Positions 1 through 11,701 of a DNA stretch of 64,000 nt are shown one piece after another. Within the stretch, counting starts at the first letter, position 1; each line of letters opens with the position of its first letter. The stretch covers positions 124,001 to 188,000 of the forward strand of contig JAURVB010000674.1 in NCBI GenBank assembly GCA_033002965.1. The letters are read 5' to 3'. The notes beneath the pieces are model-generated. The model was not told the origin of the DNA and made no database searches. It was given only the letters and a program-made list of their open reading frames with translations. A program made the position numbers and the translations under genes. This DNA comes from Piper betle. Its lineage: Eukaryota > Streptophyta > Magnoliopsida > Piperales > Piperaceae.

Positions 1-780
1 GCATGTTATTGAGTTAATCAAACACAGCTCAAGCAGATAATGCCTATTAATTGTCATGGCAATAACAAATATTCTGTTGATTAACAATTTGATTAGCACA
101 GTAAAGTTGACAAGAAACTAGATTCTGAAAGCACAGCCATTGAGCGTACCAAATGGTTGAAACCAAATTATGAAATCCAGCAGCTCTAGTTTCCGAGACA
201 CAACTAGCTATCCATGAAGCTCTCCCAAGCAGCAATCCCTCTCGACCGAATTCCCTCCATCTCCTGCCCTTGCAAACATAAAAATAAGAGCTTACAAAAT
301 GTTAATCTTTTTTGAAGATCGGTCGATTAAAGTTTTATTAATTATGATAATAAGAAAAACAATAAAGAAAATTTTGAAGTACTTTTAGGTCAAAACATTT
401 TCTTAAGAAAAACTAGGTTGGGATGGGAAAAACATATCGTTTATGAAGATCAATTATTGTTATTCATATTATAGATGAGATGGGAAAATAACTCTTGCTG
501 ATTATATTTTTTAGAACATTAATTTTTGAAATATAAAACATAGATATTACTATTAATTAACCCACTCATTAACTAATGAATGGCTGCAACCTTTGGCTTA
601 CAAGTGAAATAGTTAATGCTGATATTTAACATAATAAAAGGGCCACAGACGAGATCTAAAATTGGTGGGGAGTCGGCTACATCCAATTGACGCTCAACAG
701 ATGCATAACGGGTTTTTATTTTAGAACTGCTCCATTTTTATATTATTAATTCAAGGCTAATGAAGACATCAATTTTGTTG
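1..780. other. AT-rich intergenic flank, no supported gene
   Basis: No convincing coding sequence. On the minus strand a short exon-like stretch (204-268) follows an AG acceptor and ends in TAG, but nothing upstream can be joined to it. It could be the last exon of a leftward gene or chance. Confidence 0.5.
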
Positions 781-783
781 ATA

Positions 784-1190
784 ATTCCTGACCTCAATAT
801 TTTGTCAAACTCTACTTCAGTAATAATAAAAATAAAAGATATTTGCAAAGAAACCCTAGAAACAATGTGTGTCATTGTCAAATCAAATCTCAGGGACTCT
901 AAAAAGGAGAAAATTAGTATCTAGTCATGTAGGTTTTCTTATATCTATACTTTTTAATATGAACTGCTAAACTACAAAAATGATTCCTGACGTCAATATT
1001 TTGTCAAACTCTACTGCTCTACTTCGGTAATAATAAAAATAAAAGATATTTGCAAAGAAACCCTAGAAACAATGTGTGTCATTGTCAAATCAAATCTCAG
1101 GGACACTAAAAAGGAGAAAATTAGTATCTAGTTATGTAGGTTTTCTTATATCTATACTTTTTTAATATGAACTGCTAAGCTACAAAAATG
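784..1190. repeat. Tandem duplication, two ~200-bp units
   Basis: The segment beginning attcctgacctcaat at 784 is repeated from 983 with the same order of landmarks (aaagatatttgcaaag, ttagtatctag, tttcttatatctatac). The copies differ by a few substitutions and a 7-bp insertion in the second. Non-coding. Confidence 0.9.
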
Positions 1191-1250
1191 AGCTGAAATT
1201 AATTATTTTCTAAAAAATATTGAATGTATTCCATGGCTTCTTCAACGGTT

Positions 1251-1830
1251 TGATTCAAATGTGGTGGTTTTAGGCCTGATTCAAATGTGGTGGTTTTAGA
1301 TGAAACCATTTAAGTGGATAGTAAAAGCATTATTTAATAAAAACACATACACACATATATATAGATCAAGTAAAAATAAAGGTTGACTTTACAAACAAAA
1401 TAAGTAATTCAAGTTCTTGACTAATTAAGATATTAGGGAAATTGTGAATTTAATTTATGTTATTCAAGCAATTTAACAACATAAATGGTATTTAATTTTT
1501 TTGTAAATAAAATTACACTGCTTGATGAGTTTTAACTATAAATGTAGTCTAAATCTCTTTTTTATCTTTTATTTTATTTGGGCCAGGAGCCTATTGACAA
1601 GGGTGAGATGTATATAATCTTATTAATAGATTTATAATATTTTTTAAGTTAATTTTAAATCGTACAAAAATTATATAAATACGATTTACACTTCAAAAAT
1701 TAATTTCACTTGATTGCAAATGATATTCACAATTTTAAAAATCCCTTTTCTTAACAAGACCATAAAATTTTCACCGGTTTGCAAATGATATTCATAATTT
1801 TGTAAATCCCCTTCTTAACAAGACCACAAA
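1251..1830. repeat. Short local duplications in AT-rich DNA
   Basis: The stretch gattcaaatgtggtggtttt occurs twice around 1252-1300. A ~63-bp unit (gcaaatgatattca ... cttaacaagacca) occurs twice at about 1716-1830. Both look like replication-slippage duplications. The rest is AT-rich with no coding signal. Confidence 0.7.
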
Positions 1831-2284
1831 CAAACACGCAGGAAGGGGGAAAAACAAAGCTTGTTCCAAAACACACATCTCCCGCAAAGTGTAAGACCAT
1901 GCAAGGGGTTATGCCAGCCGAGTCCCAGAAGGTAAGAAAGTTGTGACCTAATGACGGGGAGCTGGTGACGGAAGCCCGGTGAACGACCAGGAAGAGTATT
2001 GTGATTGAGAAAATGGTCCGGCAGAGTAGAATCCAGCGCTGGCACCGTGAGGTGGAAGAGGAAGAAGAAGAGAGGGAAGGAGTGGGAGAAGCTCACCGCC
2101 ACGGCCAGAGAGCAGATTCGAAAAGAAAGTTTGGAAAATTTTGATGGGCACCACCACCCGCACACATGACCACCCGGTGTTGGGATGAGTGGGCGCACCC
2201 GAAATTGGCGTCTCCTTGTATTTTCAAGCATGAAAAACCAGAAAGCCCCCGCCTTTTATTTATTTATTAAAATTAAAAAAAGAA

Positions 2285-2425
2285 CCCTCTTCTTCCCACC
2301 TCCAGCATCGGCGCCGGCGACTGACTTTCTCCGGCTTTGAGAAAAATCCGACGAAATATCGGTGAAAAGGTTCTCCTTCATCCCTCCATTTTCCTTGTTT
2401 TTGTTCTGGATTTATCTAGGTAGAG
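2285..2425 (+). promoter_or_regulatory. Probable untranslated first exon of the Yae1-type gene
   Basis: A GC-richer island with pyrimidine-rich leader sequence lies about 700 bp upstream of the ATG at 3071. A donor-like tctag/gtagag lies near 2418-2424. An acceptor (gtacacag) directly precedes TC-ATG at 3071, so the gene probably has a 5'-UTR intron of about 650 bp. The minus-strand open frames opposite (1815-2231) may mark a divergent transcript, but their proteins are not recognisable. Inference from splice signals only. Confidence 0.35.
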
Positions 2426-3070
2426 TAGTTGTTTTTTTTGCGACTTGCGCTATGAGTTGGGAGTGAAGGTTCGCCTCCTCGGCGAGATCCATATGCAAAT
2501 ATGTAAAATAAATAAAACTGTTTTTTCTTTTAATTTTTTTTTCAAAAAATATTTTTTACCATATAATCATCCATTTGTAAATACTTTTATATAATTGCCT
2601 TCTTAAAGGAAAGCTGTGTACTACTGTAAATATTTGTTTTAACTATTTTTATATAAATCATTTATTGCAAATAGGTTTTCTTAGATTAATATAAACTTTT
2701 AGCATAAATTATTATGTGAATTATTGATTATATATATGCTTGATTTTTAAATTTTTGTATGCCTTACTTGTATTTAACTTAATAGTGTGAATTTGCAAAT
2801 TATAATAAAAAATAGTCGGAAGATTAAGATATATATATGCAACTATTATGTAAAACAAATGAAATTTGGAAGTGTATAGAGGTTGAAGGATCATCTATTT
2901 GTGATTTTATGTATAAGAATATTAGTTTGATTGTTAATTTAAATTAAATATTTATGTAGCTGTTAGATTGGACAGTGATTCATTTATTCATAGTTACTTC
3001 TCTTGATTTCTCTACGGAATAGGTTTGACAGTGGTTCATATCTAGTTTGTTTTTTGGGCTGTACACAGTC

Positions 3071-4399
3071 ATGAGCCATGATCCCCAGCTTGATGAGTTG
3101 CAGTCCCAGCCAGGTACTTCAGAGCTGCAGGATTGGAGATTAAAAGCTAGCTTTGATCAGGACAATCATCATTCCAAAACTTTGACTGGTATCTTTTCCA
3201 AAATTTTACTACCCATTGAATAGATATAGCAACCTGATAAGTGATTGCTTTAGGTGAAGAAGTTGTAGCTGTGGAAGCTGCTTTATTTTATTTTTCCTAT
3301 ATGAATTTTTATTCCATTTAAATCTATCCCTTCTATATGTATTGCTTGCCTCTTCTCTCTAGCACTCGGAAGGATTTTCATTCCATCTAACGTAACAAAT
3401 TATAATTGTTAATAAATATTGATATAAGAGTGCTCTTGTGGATGAGTAGAAAGTAGTAAAATTGCAACAACTGGTGCATTAAATATCAATACCAATTTGA
3501 GATACTCTCGCACTGGATAAATCTGGTTTCAGTGTGAGATTTGCGTCGGTGTGTCTTACACCAATAAGTTAATATGAAAAATCTCTACTTTTACCTGGGC
3601 TTTGAATTTCTAAGACTTCATATATATCTAACTTTTATTCATTTGGCTGATAGACTGGTAATTGTCCAGATGATGGAGATGAGTTGTGGTATGAAGATGA
3701 GTCTCAACCTGCTTCAAACAATGATTATTCTGGTGAAGCCCCAGAGTTGGATAGGGAGTGGGAGAAGAGACACCGCGAATTCCATACAGTAATATTCTTC
3801 ATTAAAAATAGTCCAAAAGCTGGGAATTTTTTCCATTTGGCGAACTGCTTATCTTTGCACTTCTCTATTTGGCAGGCTGGTTACCGTGATGGCCTCATGG
3901 CTGGAAAGGAAAATTTGGCACAAGATGGTTTCAATGAGGGCTTCAAGCAATCTGTGCTTGTTGGGCACAGTTTTGGACTTGTCAGGGGCATAACTAGGTA
4001 AGCATGTACCTTCTGGTTTGTGATTTTGAGGATTTGATTTGTTTCTTATCCTTATGGGTTTTATATATGGATGGCTGGCAACAAATTGCACTGGCTTCTC
4101 TCCCAGATCACTTGAAGGAGAAAATTGTTGCAAAGTCAGAAACTAGAAATGAGCTGCAGAACTTGTGCAACCATGTTCATTCTATTTCCTCAAAGGATGC
4201 AATGAAGCTTTTCTATGAAGATATTGTCGACATTCGGGCCAAACAATCCCCTGATGTGAAGGGTGGCGTTACAGAAGTGAGTGATTCACCATATGATATA
4301 TCAGATTGCCCCCATTTGAGCAAGTTCTCGAAAGAACTGCACTTGTTGCTTGAGCTTCCCAGTGTTCACGTCCATGGAGCAGAACAAAAAGGGGTGTGA
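3071..4399 (+). CDS. Yae1 domain-containing protein (deca-GX3 family)
   Basis: Four exons are readable: 3071-3188, 3670-3788, 3876-3997 and about 4087-4399, encoding about 223 residues. The N-terminal half is acidic (DDGDELWYEDES) and leads into ELDREWEKRHREFHT. Exon 3 is the hallmark: GYRDGLMAGKE followed by DGFNEGFKQ and GHSFGLVRG, i.e. glycines spaced by three residues as in the deca-GX3 motif of Yae1/Lto1 proteins. In yeast and human the Yae1-Lto1 pair links the cytosolic Fe-S assembly machinery to ABCE1/Rli1. A cytosolic adaptor role here is inferred from the family. The C-terminal exon (LASLPDHLKEKI, VHSISSKDAMKLFYEDI) has the usual plant composition. First two introns are canonical and keep phase. 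The third has a good donor (AG/GTAAGC at 3998), but no AG acceptor restores the frame (see findings). The gene converges on the CURT1-type gene about 600 bp away. Confidence 0.85.
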
Positions 4400-5006
4400 A
4401 AATTTTTGTGGGTGCGACTGGCTGCTCAATTGCTAAGGATAATTTGTTTTTGCCATTTCTAGGAAAGGTTATTGTTGTATGTCAAATCTTGTAGCACGTC
4501 CTAACAAATGTAGATGAAGTACTACGTCCCCCCCCCGGCTAAATTGAGGTGTATCTTTGTATTCATTTGTCAAAGATTAAGCTTGGATGAACAGTTTATT
4601 GGTTCAATACAAATCTCAATGAAAATATATTTGAGGCAAACTAATAAGTGATTCAGGGAATGGTGACACATTCCAGAGGCAATGGTGCTTACAGATAGAA
4701 CATGCCAATTGCGATGCCACAAAATGCAGGTTCAAAACTGAATAAGATGTTAGATTATGATGGAACTGGACGGTAATTCCCCAAAAACCTACTACGAAGC
4801 GTGACGTGATCACTATCTAGTGAACATTTGCAAAACAAAGAGCAAGAGAAAACTATATTCCATTTCTTAAAACCTAACGTTTTCCAACAGTAACTTTCAA
4901 ACACATGCAGATTGAGAATTCTCTTTGCCGTGTCTTCAAGGAGTTGATACCAGAAGATGGTCTGTAATGAAAACCTTTGTCCACGAATGTGGGTCAATAA
5001 GGTGCA
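4400..5006. other. Convergent 3' flanks, no gene
   Basis: The space between the stop codons of two convergent genes presumably holds both 3'-UTRs. A run of nine C lies near 4529-4537. Nothing else seen. Confidence 0.7.
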
Positions 5007-8000
5007 TCAGACATCTTCTGATCCACCACTAATTTCCTTCTTAAGCCCCTCAATTTTTGCCACCAACTCATCCCGATTTTTCTGTGAATGTAAGTATTCG
5101 GTTGATGTCAGGAATCATTTGACGAAGATGAACAAAAGAACGCATCAAATATGAAACTACAGAAGTCTAGCACTCACCTTAAAGATCAGGTACTGATAGC
5201 TGAACCAGACAGTATAACCGAGGCCAACCACTTCCAGCATCTTAGGAATCTACAATGCATAAAAAAATGTGTTGTAATAGACACATTGATGATACCAAAT
5301 TTCAAGCAGGACAATAAATTTCATCAGGAGAATAAAATATGTTGATTTAAAATCCACAATACTTTCATTTCTTTTTAGTAAGAGAATGAGTAGCCTACCA
5401 AGGGAATGGAGTCAATTGCGCCAATGATGGCAAATGAAATCCGCAGAGTCAGCAAAGAACCACCCCCATACAGAAGAATTGGATAGATGTCTTCTTGTTT
5501 TAGCTACAAAAATGAACACAAAACTACAGTTACAAATGGACATATAAAATTGAACCAACAAAAAGATTTAGCGTGCAAAGTTCCAGCAACAGTTAATACA
5601 ACACCTTTCTTCCTTGGTAACTAAGCTTTAAATTTTCCCACTAGTTTGATTCAGATTGCACATCAAAAGGAGCAAATGGCCAAAAGTGGAACAAAGTTTT
5701 ACGGTAGTAAAGAGTGTGCAAATAAAAAGAATAGAATGCAGTAAATCCTAGGAGGTAAACTATCAATCAAATAGATAAACTTGAATTAACATAGTATGTA
5801 CAAGGAATGTTAACTACCAAAGTTGGATGAAATTAGTCATACGTTAAAGGAATAAATCAATTAAAATTAAAAATACATATTCCAAAAAGTTAAAGCAGCC
5901 ATCCAAAGGCCATACAGTTTAGTGATAACTCATGAATGGCATACACTGTAACTTATCAAAGTACGACTGTATATGATCAGCTTTTAGTTCTGAATAGATA
6001 CATCTACAAAAGCGAACAGTAACCATGAAAACTCCCAAGAATGAGTTAATATACCTCGAGGTTAAAATCACCAAATAATTGAAATGATTGGAATTGTGAT
6101 TCCGTTGGTTCTTCTTCAGAAGGAGGAGTCACTTCTACAGTAGGAACAGGAGTTTCGTATTTTTTTGGTGATTCATATACTTCTTCAGCAGCCTCAGTTT
6201 CATCTGTTATTACCACCTTGCCTGGTTGTTCATCCAATTGCCTGGATATACTTGCAGAAATGTCTTCAGAAGGAGGAGTCACTTCTACAGTAGGAACAGG
6301 AGTTTCGTATTTTTTTGGTGATTCATTTACTTCTTCAGCAGCCTCAGTTTCATCTGTTATTACCTTCTTGCCTGGTTGTTCATCCAATTGCATGGATATA
6401 CTTGCAGAAATGTCTTCAGAAGGAGTCATTTCTACAGTAGGAACAGGAGTTTCGTATTTTTTTGTTGATTCATCTACTTCTTCAGCAGCCTCAGATTCAT
6501 CTGTTATTACCACCTTCCCTGGTTGTTCATCCAATTGCCTGGATATACTTGCAGAAATGTCTTCAGAAGGAGGAGTCACTTCTACAGTAGGAACAGGAGT
6601 TTCGTATTTTTTTGGTGATTCATCTACTTCTTCAGCAGCCTCAGTTTCATCTGTTATTACCACCTTACCTGGTTGTTCATCTAATTGACTGGATATACTT
6701 GCAGAAATGTCTTCTGAGGTTGATGACCTTGCCACAAAAGTTCCATTTTTATGCTGTTCCACTTTTCATAATTAAAGATTCAGTAAAATTTTCTAACAGC
6801 ACATGAAAAACAAAGGGACATGTAATTCAAAGCTTTATGGCACAAATAAACATGATGAATCTAGTTTTAATAATGAACCAAAAAATAGCCTCTAAACTTT
6901 ATAATTATATTAAAAATTTTCTTCTGCAAGTGCACCCTATCCAAAGTGATTTTGGTGCATTTGCAAGTGGATCTACCCTCATTTTATAAGGGGATGGATA
7001 CGTGGCAAAAGGATCCCACTGAAATTTTTAGGCAAGTCTAACACTTAAGCATTATGAAAGCAAATGAAGTATTGAAATTCTAGAAGCATTTTCCACCCAG
7101 GAAATTTCAACAAAAAGCCACAAGTCAAATAAGTTTAAAGTGGCTTAGTGCCCGTTTGAACACGTCCTTCCATTCTTCTCTATATCTTTGGCTCACACCC
7201 TGTACAGGTGCCTGAGAATGTGTCACAACTCACAAGTCACAATAATAGTGGTAAATTTTATGTTCCATGTTTCAGACTTAGCTATCATATCTGTTATAAA
7301 CATACTAGTTGTTTGCTTCCAAATCGTTCAATAAAATACTCTGAGCATTGCAAGCCTAATAATGGTTAATTTCACACTTCCATGTGATAAACAAGTCAGC
7401 AGAATTACAGTGGTCAAAGGAGAAAAATATATTGAGGTTTCTAATTAAAAAGGAAACATCTTCCCATGTGCACAATGTAGATCAGTGTCATCTCAAAGCA
7501 TGACATGCTCAGTAAAAAATAAAAAGATGCTGCTCATAGAATAAGAAATGAAGTACACAAAGAAATATGAGTAAACAGGCATAATTTTTAGATCGTCTAG
7601 CTTTATACACACTGCAAAAAGTAGAATAATAGAGAAACTGCCCTTCACTTGATTAAAAAGGGCTAAGAATATCTAACAAACCAATTAACAAGTTTCAATC
7701 CCAGCCTGACCCTAAAAATACTGAAATGAAGCAAGGTTGAACGCACAAAAATAAACATAGCCATACCTCTTCATACCCTATTAGAGCCGCACAAGCACTC
7801 CCAAAACACCATCAAAAGAAACAATGATGCCACATTAATGCATTTGAGATAATCGCCATAGAATAAAATATCCAATAAATCCCACTTCCTAACAGCCCAA
7901 TATAAACGGAAAGAAAAAAGAAAAAACGTAATAAAGAAAGTACAAGTAAATAGCAGATACTCGCTGGCAAGTGACAATGAGCTCATATCAAACTCAAGAA

Positions 8001-8565
8001 CTTCTACATTCATCTGCATTCAATTTGCAAATGCTGGTAGGAAAACATTTATTTATTGTTCTATAACCCAAAACACAAATCACAGTGGAACTAACAAGCT
8101 TGCAACTTAACCAGCACATCACTTGCCCTAAAAACACCTCAACAAGAGATCTTTCGTATGTTCAAGCTACAACAACAGTAATGATAAAAGGAAAGAACAT
8201 CGAGACAAGCCTATAATGTCCTAAAACCATATAAACACACAAAGTAGCGATCAAAGAACAGAGCCGGCAGCACCTCAACAAGAGATTCAAATCAGACCCG
8301 CATCAGAACACTCCTATACTAGCAAAGGAAAATGTGAGCGTCAAACAAAATGGCAAAGACGAAGGAGGACATCGGCAAATAAGAAAATACGAGCACCTGA
8401 TTTGGGAAAATGCGAGAGGGTGGTCCTGGCTCCGTTTCTGGCAGGAGGAAAAGCGGGTACTGGAGGGGAACAAGCAGAAGCATGAGACGGCGGCCGGCGA
8501 AGGGGAAGGGAAAGGCGAAGGGGAAGGGGGGCATGGGCGAGGAGGCGAGGCACGCATATTTCCAT
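5007..8565 (-). CDS. CURT1-type thylakoid curvature protein with four internal 50-aa repeats
   Basis: Five exons on the minus strand join in phase: 8565-8397, 6761-6055, 5503-5399, 5249-5178 and 5081-5007, giving about 375 residues. Exon 1 is an Arg/Ser/Pro-rich, acid-poor leader (starts MEICVPRLLAHAPLPLRLSL), a good chloroplast transit peptide. The C-terminal domain is CURT1/CAAD-like: LLYGGGSLLTLRISF then IIGAIDSIPLIPKM and LEVVGLGYTVWFSYQYLIFK (two membrane helices, about residues 299-350), followed by an amphipathic KKNRDELVAKIEGLKKEIS tail. CURT1 proteins oligomerise at grana margins and bend thylakoid membranes. That function is inferred from the family. Residues 72-270 are four tandem copies of an acidic unit (SEDISASISxQLDEQPGK...), which I do not know from other members and which makes this protein unusually long. 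CURT1D is the closest guess for the subtype, not established. Confidence 0.85.
6121..6717 (-). repeat. Coding minisatellite: four 147-150-bp units
   Basis: Four near-identical tandem units lie inside exon 2 of the CURT1-type gene. In protein terms they are residues 72-121, 122-170, 171-220 and 221-270; the second lacks one proline codon. Lengths are all multiples of three, so the frame is kept. Units differ mostly by single substitutions (SQ/RQ/MQ, VD/VN/VY, SPK/STK), implying recent expansion or homogenisation. Confidence 0.95.
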
Positions 8566-8760
8566 CCTCTTTCTCTGAACCAAAAAACGAAAAGCTACTT
8601 CTTCCTCTTCGTCTTCTTCTTCTTGTTGTTTCTTCTTCGTGTTGTTGTATAAGAGTTGGGAAGGCTTCGTTGCTCTGCGATGGTGGAGAGTGTGTGCGCG
8701 CGAATGTGCGATACAGCGGAGTGGGGGAGGTGGGGAGGACGACGAGGAGCACTCACCCCC
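8566..8760 (-). promoter_or_regulatory. Probable 5'-UTR and core promoter of the CURT1-type gene
   Basis: Immediately upstream of the ATG (8565) the minus strand is purine-rich with GAAGAAG runs at about 8595-8645, typical of plant leaders. The GC-rich island ends near 8770 and AT-rich DNA follows. No clear TATA box assigned. Confidence 0.4.
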
Positions 8761-9439
8761 AAGGTTTCGCGGACAGGGATGTCACAACCGTATTTATCCG
8801 CGTCCGCATTTTATTAAAAAAAGATCATTTTTTTATAATTAACACTCGTAAAAATAGCTAATGATGTTTAGTGTGGAGGTAATCCGTAATTCTAAGTTAT
8901 TTATATTATAAATAATAAAATAAACTATTTAAATCCAAAAAATTACTGCAATTATTAATTCCATCTTTTTGAAAATTTATTAATAATAAAAATAAATATT
9001 AACTTTTTCCCTCTTAGATCTCACCCTAATATTATTTTTTCTAATTTACATAAAATAATTTATACATTAATTTAGTTTTCGAATTAACCGTTTTAAACTA
9101 GACCGTGAACTAGTAAATGGTATTCACCCTTGGCAAATCAAAAATAGTAAAAGCATAAATTTTACTTTGATGTTAAATACAATGTTGAATAGGGAATCGA
9201 GAATGTATTACCTGATAAAATTTATCATTTATAAAACATATATTATTTAAATATACTAAAGTCATTCAAATATTATCAACAACAAAGACTTAGAAGTTTA
9301 ATTATTACTTGTGCTGATCTAATGATCACCTAAGACTAGAAGAGATTTTAGTATTGTAATTCTAATGTTATAAATCAAAGTTCAATTATATTTTTTAAAA
9401 AAATTAAAAATATCTCAAAGAATTACAAAATTTGAAACT

Positions 9440-11230
9440 TTCATGAAGACTATATGTTCAGGCGCGGGTGGTCACGCAAGCAGTCACGATCTAGGTCTGG
9501 TCATGGGTATGCGAGTAAATGGCTGGTCACAGATCTGCCGAATCTTGTGGACGCAGTAGAAGTAAACGGGCACGACTGGACCCGGCTACGGCATGACGCG
9601 ACATCACTTTTGGGGCTCCGGCGGCGGATTTTCTGGAGTCAGATGGTGGCGGAGTTTGCCCAGAACTGTAGATCTCGGAATGGTGAAGGTCTTAGCGGTG
9701 GTTCGACGGTCAGTGGCGGCTCCGATTGGTCGGTCGGATGCCGGAAAGTTAGACACTTTTCTGCACTTTTGTACTACGCTACTCCGATCGGTCACTTCTC
9801 AATTTTTTCCGTCAACCTCAGTAATGAAATCCGGTGGATCTCCGTTTGGATTTCTATATCATTCCATCATATTCACTTGATCACAACGGAAGGGCTGGGA
9901 ACGAATGGCGCTGGTTGGAAAAATCCAAGAAATCCATGGTTCGCTACTCTGTTTTCTGCTTTTCTGGCCAGCAACTTCCTCCCTTCCCGATTTTTCCCGG
10001 CGGCTATAGCGACGATCTTTGGCGAAACTCACTTTGGGTTTCTAGACCACTCCTCCTTCTTCACGTTTCTCCTCACAGCGACACTGGCAACGACCGGTGT
10101 TGGTCGGGAAAAATTAGCGAAATTTTACCTTTGTTGCTCTGTTTTCTGCTTTTTCGACCAGCAACTTCCTCGCTTCCCGATATTTTTTCAGCGACCTTGG
10201 CAACAAACTCCGGCGGATCTTAGTTTGGGTTGGTAGATCACTTCTCTGCCTTCACTCTGAACCTCGTGACGGGGCCAGGAGCGACCGGAACTGGTTGGAA
10301 AGAATCCAAGAAGTCTGAAACGACGAATAGGGACTCCTTTCCTTGGCAGCTGCAACTAAATTCCAAAACAGCGATTGGGGGAAGGAAGAGCACTTTCCTA
10401 TGACTCATTCAGGGCGATGCAGTGACTCCTTCACGGTGATGAGGAGGGCTCTATCTTCTCTGGCGATCCAACCATAAAGTGGCGGCAAGGAACAGAGCAG
10501 CAACTCCAAGTGAGATAGCAGTAACAGACGTCCACTTCATCCGAGCCCTGCAAAATTATAAACAAACAAAACTTCTTTTGGTTTAAATCTGTTGCAGCGA
10601 GGTAGCATTAGCATTGCGGTAACTCCGACAAAGAGCAGCTTTTGTTGTCGGCTTTGGTCTGGATGATAGCAACTCCTTGCTTCTCCCCTGTTTTTTACGA
10701 CGGTCGTGCAACAACGACAATTCTTCTGGAATTCTTGGCTCGATGAGGATTTCGGCGAGGCTGCACAATAACAATGGGGCTGGACTCCGAGGATGTGGTG
10801 ATCCTGGTAGCACTCCACAGCAGCAGTGAACTCCGGCCTTCCACGGCGGTTATGGCAACAGCAAGGTACGAGTGTATTTCCTTGAAACAATTCCAATGAG
10901 GCAAGGCTTTAGACCTCCTCTCCTTGGCTAATCAGCAAGACGGTGAGCAGCGACTCCTCGGCGTTGGCAAGATGTTGGACTCTAGCACTTTTGTTCCAGC
11001 GATGGCAAACTCCCCCACTGGGGCTTGGACTCTTCTCACAGCAGCACGTCGGCAATACTTCAAAGCAACACGACTCCTTCACCGGTGGCTCTGGCAAGTG
11101 GAAAGTTTAGATATTGGGCAAGGATTCATGGTTGTGACAAGGTTAGTGATCAAGTGTCGGCGAGGGTCACCAGAGCATCTCCGGTGAGGGGCTCCTCCCT
11201 CGGCTTTTCATTTGTCTGACAAAATTCTTT
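9440..11230. repeat. GC-rich, repeat-derived non-coding block
   Basis: This is a sharp GC-rich island in AT-rich surroundings. It is internally repetitive: the phrase gttttctgctttt with ccagcaacttcctc recurs at about 9950-9980 and 10140-10170, and variants of ggttggaaaaatccaagaa recur at 9910 and 10295. Open frames occur on both strands (the longest is 9454-10236, +) but overlap each other and match no protein I recognise. Composition resembles the GC-rich parts of the LTR family at 24-28 kb and 63-64 kb. Probably an old transposon fragment between two gene promoters. Confidence 0.5.
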
Positions 11231-11606
11231 TCCTTTAGCGTATAAACCCCTCTTTGCTTCAGTAATAACACCCTACTTTTATAGAATTGAGATAATTCCT
11301 GAGTGAAGGATTTTCTCCAACGGCTGTAGAACAATGTCTACTTCTTCTTCTAGTAATTTTTTCTCCGATAATTTTAGAACCGTATGACCAATTCTCTTGT
11401 AATATGTAGGAAGTTATCCACATAATTGGCTGAGTACTGTCACATAATTAGATAAATATTATCCATATAACCGGATAAATATAAATATTTTTTGGATAAA
11501 TATGTAGAAGCACTGTATAGTCACTAATTTTTTAAATTAAGTAAAATTATTAATAACTTTCATATTTATTTGAGCTAAATTAAGATAAACCCCCAATAAT
11601 ATATAC

Positions 11607-11614
11607 TATAAATA
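11607..11614 (+). promoter_or_regulatory. TATA box of the CutA gene
   Basis: The sequence tataaata lies about 90 bp upstream of the CutA start codon at 11702, at a normal spacing for a short plant leader. Assigned from sequence and position only. Confidence 0.5.
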
Positions 11615-11701
11615 ACCGCTGGCATCTCATTCACTGCTAATGTCGGGGTATTCACGGACATAAGAGGATTGATTAAAAATTTTAAATCCCAAGCACAAGC
11701 C

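Noticed and set aside
1815..2231. Minus-strand open frame of 138 residues upstream of the Yae1-type gene
   Set aside because: No recognisable domain; composition reflects a pyrimidine-rich leader. A divergent transcript is possible but unproven.
6121..6717. Regular repeat array considered as CRISPR-like
   Set aside because: Units are 150 bp without spacers, in frame inside a plant gene exon; it is a coding minisatellite.
9454..10236. 260-residue open frame
   Set aside because: Begins in AT-rich DNA, crosses a repetitive GC-rich block, overlaps other frames on both strands, and shows no domain.
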